Shown here: in pieces, positions 59,902 to 64,000 of the stretch
How the letters are laid out: every line of letters starts with the position of its first letter
Numbering within the stretch: the stretch's first letter is position 1
Assembly (NCBI RefSeq): GCF_033568475.1
Contig: NC_133121.1
Span: forward strand, 6,820,001 to 6,884,000
DNA length: 64,000 nucleotides
Source of the DNA: Henckelia pumila
Taxonomy: Eukaryota > Streptophyta > Magnoliopsida > Lamiales > Gesneriaceae
Direction: 5' to 3'
Program-made: the position numbers and the translations under genes
Notes under the pieces: generated by a model
Told to the model about the DNA's origin: nothing
Databases searched by the model: none
Seen by the model: the letters and a program-made list of their open reading frames with translations, nothing else

Positions 59902-61638
59902 TGTAGTGACTCTGCATTGAATTACCTACTAACTGACAACTAATAACATGCATTAAGTTTAATTAAAGCAATAATACTAATCAGAGAAAACACGCGGAAA
60001 CAAAACCCATAATTTACATATCAGCTCAAAGTTTCAAGTTTATTTATCATTAGTGATACAACCATATCGAAAAGACTAGTAAGTAAACATTATACAGCTA
60101 TAACAAATCCTGCTGTATTAATAATTTTTCAAGGCCCTTGCTCCCTAGTCCTGCCTCGAACTACCGGCTTCGTCCATCCTGCGACCTACCCCGTGGAATA
60201 GGGTGTCCAAGATAACAACTAGGATGTGAGCGCTAACGCCCAGTACATAAACGTGAGTAAACATATGTATATGATGCATGCAACCGAGATGATGACTGAT
60301 AACGGGTCATCTGATAAGTCATGCTCAGTACAGGGCCCACATGAGTACTGCAACCTCACAGATCAACCTTTGGGTACTACCACACTCGTCTAGAACACCA
60401 GAGTAGTCAGACATACATGTCCCCGTCGTCGCGGTACCCTCAGTGACAGACTAACAAGTATAGAGCTGAACGGTTCTATAATCAGGTATAACAAGGTATA
60501 GACTCAACATATATATGCACACGACATATGAATATGGAAATCAGTAAATCATATATCATGCCTATAATAATGCCAAATAAATGCAACATATATATAAACA
60601 TTTATACTCGGTGACAATCTCAGTTAATGTGTACGTACCTCTAGGCTAGTTCAAGTCTAGTAGGATCTTAGGTTCCAATCCTATATTCAAAAGTTCACCG
60701 TATCACTACACAAGTTCTATAAGCCTTAACTAAGCTAATAAATACTCTCAAAATTTAAATAGATTCCCTGACCATACCTTCGTCCGTAGTAAGACCTTTG
60801 GAGTCGCTAGTCCCGGATGACTATAACAACACCTTGGTTATTTCAGAACTTTTATAATAACCGATAGGGCCCTCAAGTGTATATCTCACACAATATAACT
60901 GAAGAAGGAAACTCGAAATTTGTATTTCAAAATGAATTCGAATGAGCCCTATATATAGACCCCAAAGTAGGTCAAGTTCGGATCTTCCGAACTCGGTTTC
61001 GGATCGTCCGATCCAACTCATAGCTTGCATGTGAAACACGTCGAGTTCGGACCGTCCGATCCCTACTTTGGATCGTCCGAAGTGTCCAATGTTTGACACT
61101 TGTCAAAATCCATGGCTGAGTAATCCTGCCTGCTTGGCATAAGGGAATTCGGGCCGTCCGATCTTTGTTCGGACCGTCCGAACGTACCTTGACTCCGAAG
61201 TCAACAAGCCCTCTTCGGAGCCCCCGGGTTGCTAAGTTTGGATCGTCCGAAGTCTTCTTCAGACCGTCCGATCCAACTCATAGCTTGCATGTGAAACACG
61301 TCGAGTTCGGACCGTCCGATCTCTACTTCGGATCGTCCGAAGTGTCCAATGTTTGACACTTGTCAAAATCCATGGCTGAGTAATCCTGCCTGCTTGGCAT
61401 AAGGGAATTCGGGCCGTCCGAACGTACCTTGACTCCGGAGTCAACAAGCCCTCTTCGGAGCCCCCGGGTTGCTAAGTTCGGATCGTCCGAAGTCCTCTTC
61501 AGACCGTCCGAACTGGCCCAAATATTGGAAACCCAATTCTTGATTCTGAAGTCCGATTGAATCCTGGAATTGGTTAATTACTAACCTTTAATTATGTTTA
61601 ACATATTATTATCTTAAAATGGAATCTGGGTTACCACA
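59902..61638 (-). mobile_element. Solo LTR of a Ty3/gypsy-like retrotransposon
   Basis: A 1737-bp segment starts TGTAGTGACTCTGC and ends GGGTTACCACA on plus, so it has TG...CA ends on both strands. It is flanked by perfect 5-bp repeats GGTGG (59897-59901 and 61639-61643). No internal element sequence is present, so one LTR remains after recombination between two. A TATA box CTATATATAG at about 60949-60958 points to minus-strand orientation, with U3 on the right. The length and the CACCCTATTCCACGGGGTAGG block recall long LTRs of plant gypsy elements; the lineage is not settled. Confidence 0.85.
61011..61510 (-). repeat. Tandem duplication with TCGGACCGTCCGA motif array in the solo-LTR U3
   Basis: A 260-bp unit (61011-61270) is repeated as 61271-61510, the second lacking about 20 bp between two motif copies. 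About thirteen copies of a quasi-palindrome TCGGAYCGTCCGA or variant occur from 60978 to 61512. The two units differ at only a few bases, so the duplication is recent. Confidence 0.9.
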
Positions 61639-61643
61639 GGTGG

Positions 61644-62519
61644 GACCTCTAAATATTTTTTTTTATTTTTTATTTGGTTTTTTTATTTAAAGTTTTAGAA
61701 AAAACCTCTTAATTATGTTGTTGAAAATTTGCACCGGTTTTTTTATTTTGTATTTTTTCTTTTCCTTTCTTTGCGTAAAAAAAAACTCTTTCTTCCTAAA
61801 AAAACTCTCTTCTTTCGATAAGTTGCTCTAATCAGGTGAGTTATGTTGCTCAAATTGGTTCAATTATCGTTTCGTTCTTTTATTGAATTTGTAATTTTTT
61901 TGTTTGTCTGTTTGTAAGTTGTAGTTGATATTTTTATTTTTAATTGATTTGGTTTTTGAACTTTGGTCTTCGGAATTTTAAAATATTCTTGTAATAATTA
62001 GCTTATTCATCGGCTCTTATACTCATTTAGTTTATATATACTATTTCTTATAATTTAATAAATTTACTTATTGTATTAGTTTATTAAATTAGATATAGAT
62101 AATAATTATGTGCATTTATTTATGAGCTCGTATGTAAAATTTTTAATATTTAATAGAAAAATCTATATAAGGATTTTCCTTAAAAATTAGCCTAAGGCAT
62201 CCAATTTTTTAAAGACGACCCTTATTATCGTCAGATTAATAAATTAAATGATTATATGGGATATCTACACCTCATTTCAAAATTTCAGGCGGTTCCATTC
62301 TCCTTAATTATTAATTTCCTAGAGTGTTAGCATATTTAAATTTCTGAAGACAGTTGTCCAAATGTCATTATAACCATCCATAAAATAATATACAAACACA
62401 CATGAATGTATACGTACTTGTGATGAGATGTGTTATGTAGAGAATTAATGCTTTATTTCGCCACATCGATTAATTACCTTAGAAAAACAATATTCAATCA
62501 AGAAAATGATTACGTGTGC

Positions 62520-62520
<1 letters not shown>
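61644..62520. other. Intergenic, no gene seen
   Basis: AT-rich with T-runs and a CTTTCTTCC-rich patch near 61760-61830. No gene or complete element recognised. Confidence 0.5.

Positions 62521-62521
<1 letters not shown>

Positions 62522-62584
<63 letters not shown>
62522..62584. repeat. (TA)n microsatellite
   Basis: About thirty-one uninterrupted TA units, the longest simple repeat in the window. Confidence 0.95.
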
Positions 62585-62587
<3 letters not shown>

Positions 62588-64000
62588 CTTTGGTTTGAAT
62601 AAATTTCACGTGTACAATCATACAACGCTTGTCTCAAATTATATAAAATATCAGGGTTCTAATTAATTATTTTATATGTGTGTGTATACATATATGATAT
62701 ATCATCATTTTATTGTATACATTATCTCATTGCACGAACCAAACAGTTAACGACGTCTCATATAACAACCTGACTATGAACTATATATTGTTTCATTCTA
62801 ATTAAAAATCTCGAATATCAATCTAATTTAACTGTTCAACTTTCTTAATTAAGTGATTGTTCGATCCATGATACTTGATTCGTAGAAGAGATGAAAAATG
62901 ATTCGTAATATAATAAATTAATATATTTAGACAATATAATAATATATGATGCTATCTTTTTATATACGTTTTTTTAAGGTTTTCCTTAAAAAAACATAAA
63001 AAAGCTCAAAAACATATATAATTCCAAATTTTTCTGTAAATAAAACATAAACAAGCTCAAAAACATATATAATTCTAAACATTACATTATTAGTTTACCA
63101 GTCTACATGTGTGTGCAGAGTATGCTATATATCACTAATTTTTTCTATAGGTCAAGGAAACGATGTGAAGCACAAAACGACAACAAAACATGCTCCAAAG
63201 TCAACAAGTCGACAATCAATTAGACGTAAATGCATGGAAACTCAACGTATATAATATATATATACCTCAAAAACAAATGTTTTCTATTTCCAAAAAAAAA
63301 AAAAAAACAAATGTTTTTTTTGACTTTTTGCCAAATTCAAACGAAAGTCAACCTTACATTAAAGGTACTATCACTCTCCTGTTTAGTCAAAACTTAAGAC
63401 AAGAGAGGAAATCTCTACTTGAAATGAGTTACGTACAAAGTCAATGCCGTAAGGGACATCCCACAAAATTGTTTGTTCCCAAAGGAAGAGTATAGATAGA
63501 CTGTTCAACTAGCGATTAATTTGAGGCCAAAATAAATTTGAGAATAATAAATTGAGTGTCATGATTTTTAAAGTTTTTGGTTTTGATTTCGTTCGAAATC
63601 CATGCTTCGAATGCATTTTTGTTGCTTAAATGCATTTTTATTGCTTAGATAACTTAAATTTAAAAAATAATCAAACATGTTGCGAACTTATTTAATTACA
63701 CTGATCACAACGGATTTCTGACCGCTCCAATATTTACTAGATTTGAAATATTTGTGATTAATATAATTATTATTAGTGATAATACGTATAGGTGAAGATT
63801 TGAATTTCCTTATTTAAGTTATCTACATAATAAAAACATATTCGAAATCTTGGATTTCATATAAATCAATCAAAATGCACCTTTATATATTTGGAAATTA
63901 ATAAATAAAACCTATTTGCAAGTAATAATTTCAAATTCTACGAGGAATTATGCGAAACTAGTAATTATTAATTGCGTATATATGGATTAGTTTTGCATTC
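62585..64000. other. Intergenic, no gene seen
   Basis: AT-rich. Contains a short direct repeat of ATAAAAAAGCTCAAAAACATATATAATTC (words at about 62994 and 63046, shared in part) and an A-run at 63292-63307. The frame at 63190-63495 has no domain and is not accepted. Confidence 0.5.

Noticed and set aside
61165-61447. Short frames over the TCGGACCGTCCGA array
   Set aside because: They translate a tandem repeat inside a solo LTR; not a gene.
62430-62666. 78-codon frame with Tyr-Ile repeats
   Set aside because: Translation of a (TA)n microsatellite.

Overview
The window is nuclear DNA from a eudicot plant. Genes are sparse (seven clear protein genes in 64 kb), they are split by GT-AG introns, the intergenic DNA is very AT-rich, and the repeats are of plant types: Copia and Ty3/gypsy-like LTR elements, Helitron-like elements and Mutator-type terminal-inverted-repeat elements. 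Every protein recognised belongs to a plant family. Species cannot be fixed from the sequence. All exon models below were built by hand from splice motifs and continuous reading phase.

Layout. 1-4.2 kb: intergenic DNA with a 921-bp inverted-repeat element (1034-1954) and a probable non-coding transcription unit ending in a long foldback at 3.39-3.62 kb, a microRNA-precursor candidate. 4.2-6.9 kb (+): NDUFS5-type complex I subunit behind a site II-rich promoter. 7.8-11.4 kb (-): single-coding-exon acidic membrane-anchored protein with a long 5' UTR intron. 13.2-14.1 kb (-): HD-Zip class II transcription factor. 14.2-21.2 kb: intergenic, with small inverted-repeat elements. 21.2-23.8 kb (-): plant protein of unknown function with a coiled coil and acidic tail. 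23.8-27 kb: intergenic, with a 155-bp MITE and a 236-bp Helitron-like element. 27.3-31.4 kb (-): CRWN4-type nuclear lamina protein, eight exons. 31.5-35.0 kb: AT-rich repeats with a 399-bp Helitron-like element. 35.0-41.4 kb: a young Copia LTR retrotransposon on the minus strand. 41.9-44.9 kb (-): serine carboxypeptidase S28 (Pro-X carboxypeptidase-like), ten exons. 45.3-48.0 kb: a 2.7-kb Mutator-like element with another inserted in it. 50.0-52.1 kb (-): zf-HIT DEAD-box RNA helicase (RH41 type), with a stray copy of part of its own coding exon just upstream. 54.3-54.7 kb: Helitron-like element. 55.4-57.4 kb (-): ACC synthase, type 2 tail. 59.9-61.6 kb: solo LTR of a gypsy-like element with perfect target duplication. 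61.6-64 kb: intergenic.

The genes do not form a pathway or cluster; each is an ordinary single-copy-looking plant gene with its own promoter, covering respiration (NDUFS5), nuclear shape (CRWN4), RNA metabolism (RH41), ethylene synthesis (ACS), transcription (HD-Zip II) and secreted or vacuolar proteolysis (S28). Six of the seven lie on the minus strand. No tRNA, rRNA or CRISPR was seen.

The most notable signals are: the foldback with a perfect 23-nt duplex at 3403-3425/3578-3600; the displaced 141-bp fragment of the helicase exon; several transposons whose exact ends and target duplications can be read directly; a set of Helitron-like ends sharing a hairpin near the 3' terminus; and a solo LTR whose U3 is packed with a quasi-palindromic 13-mer.
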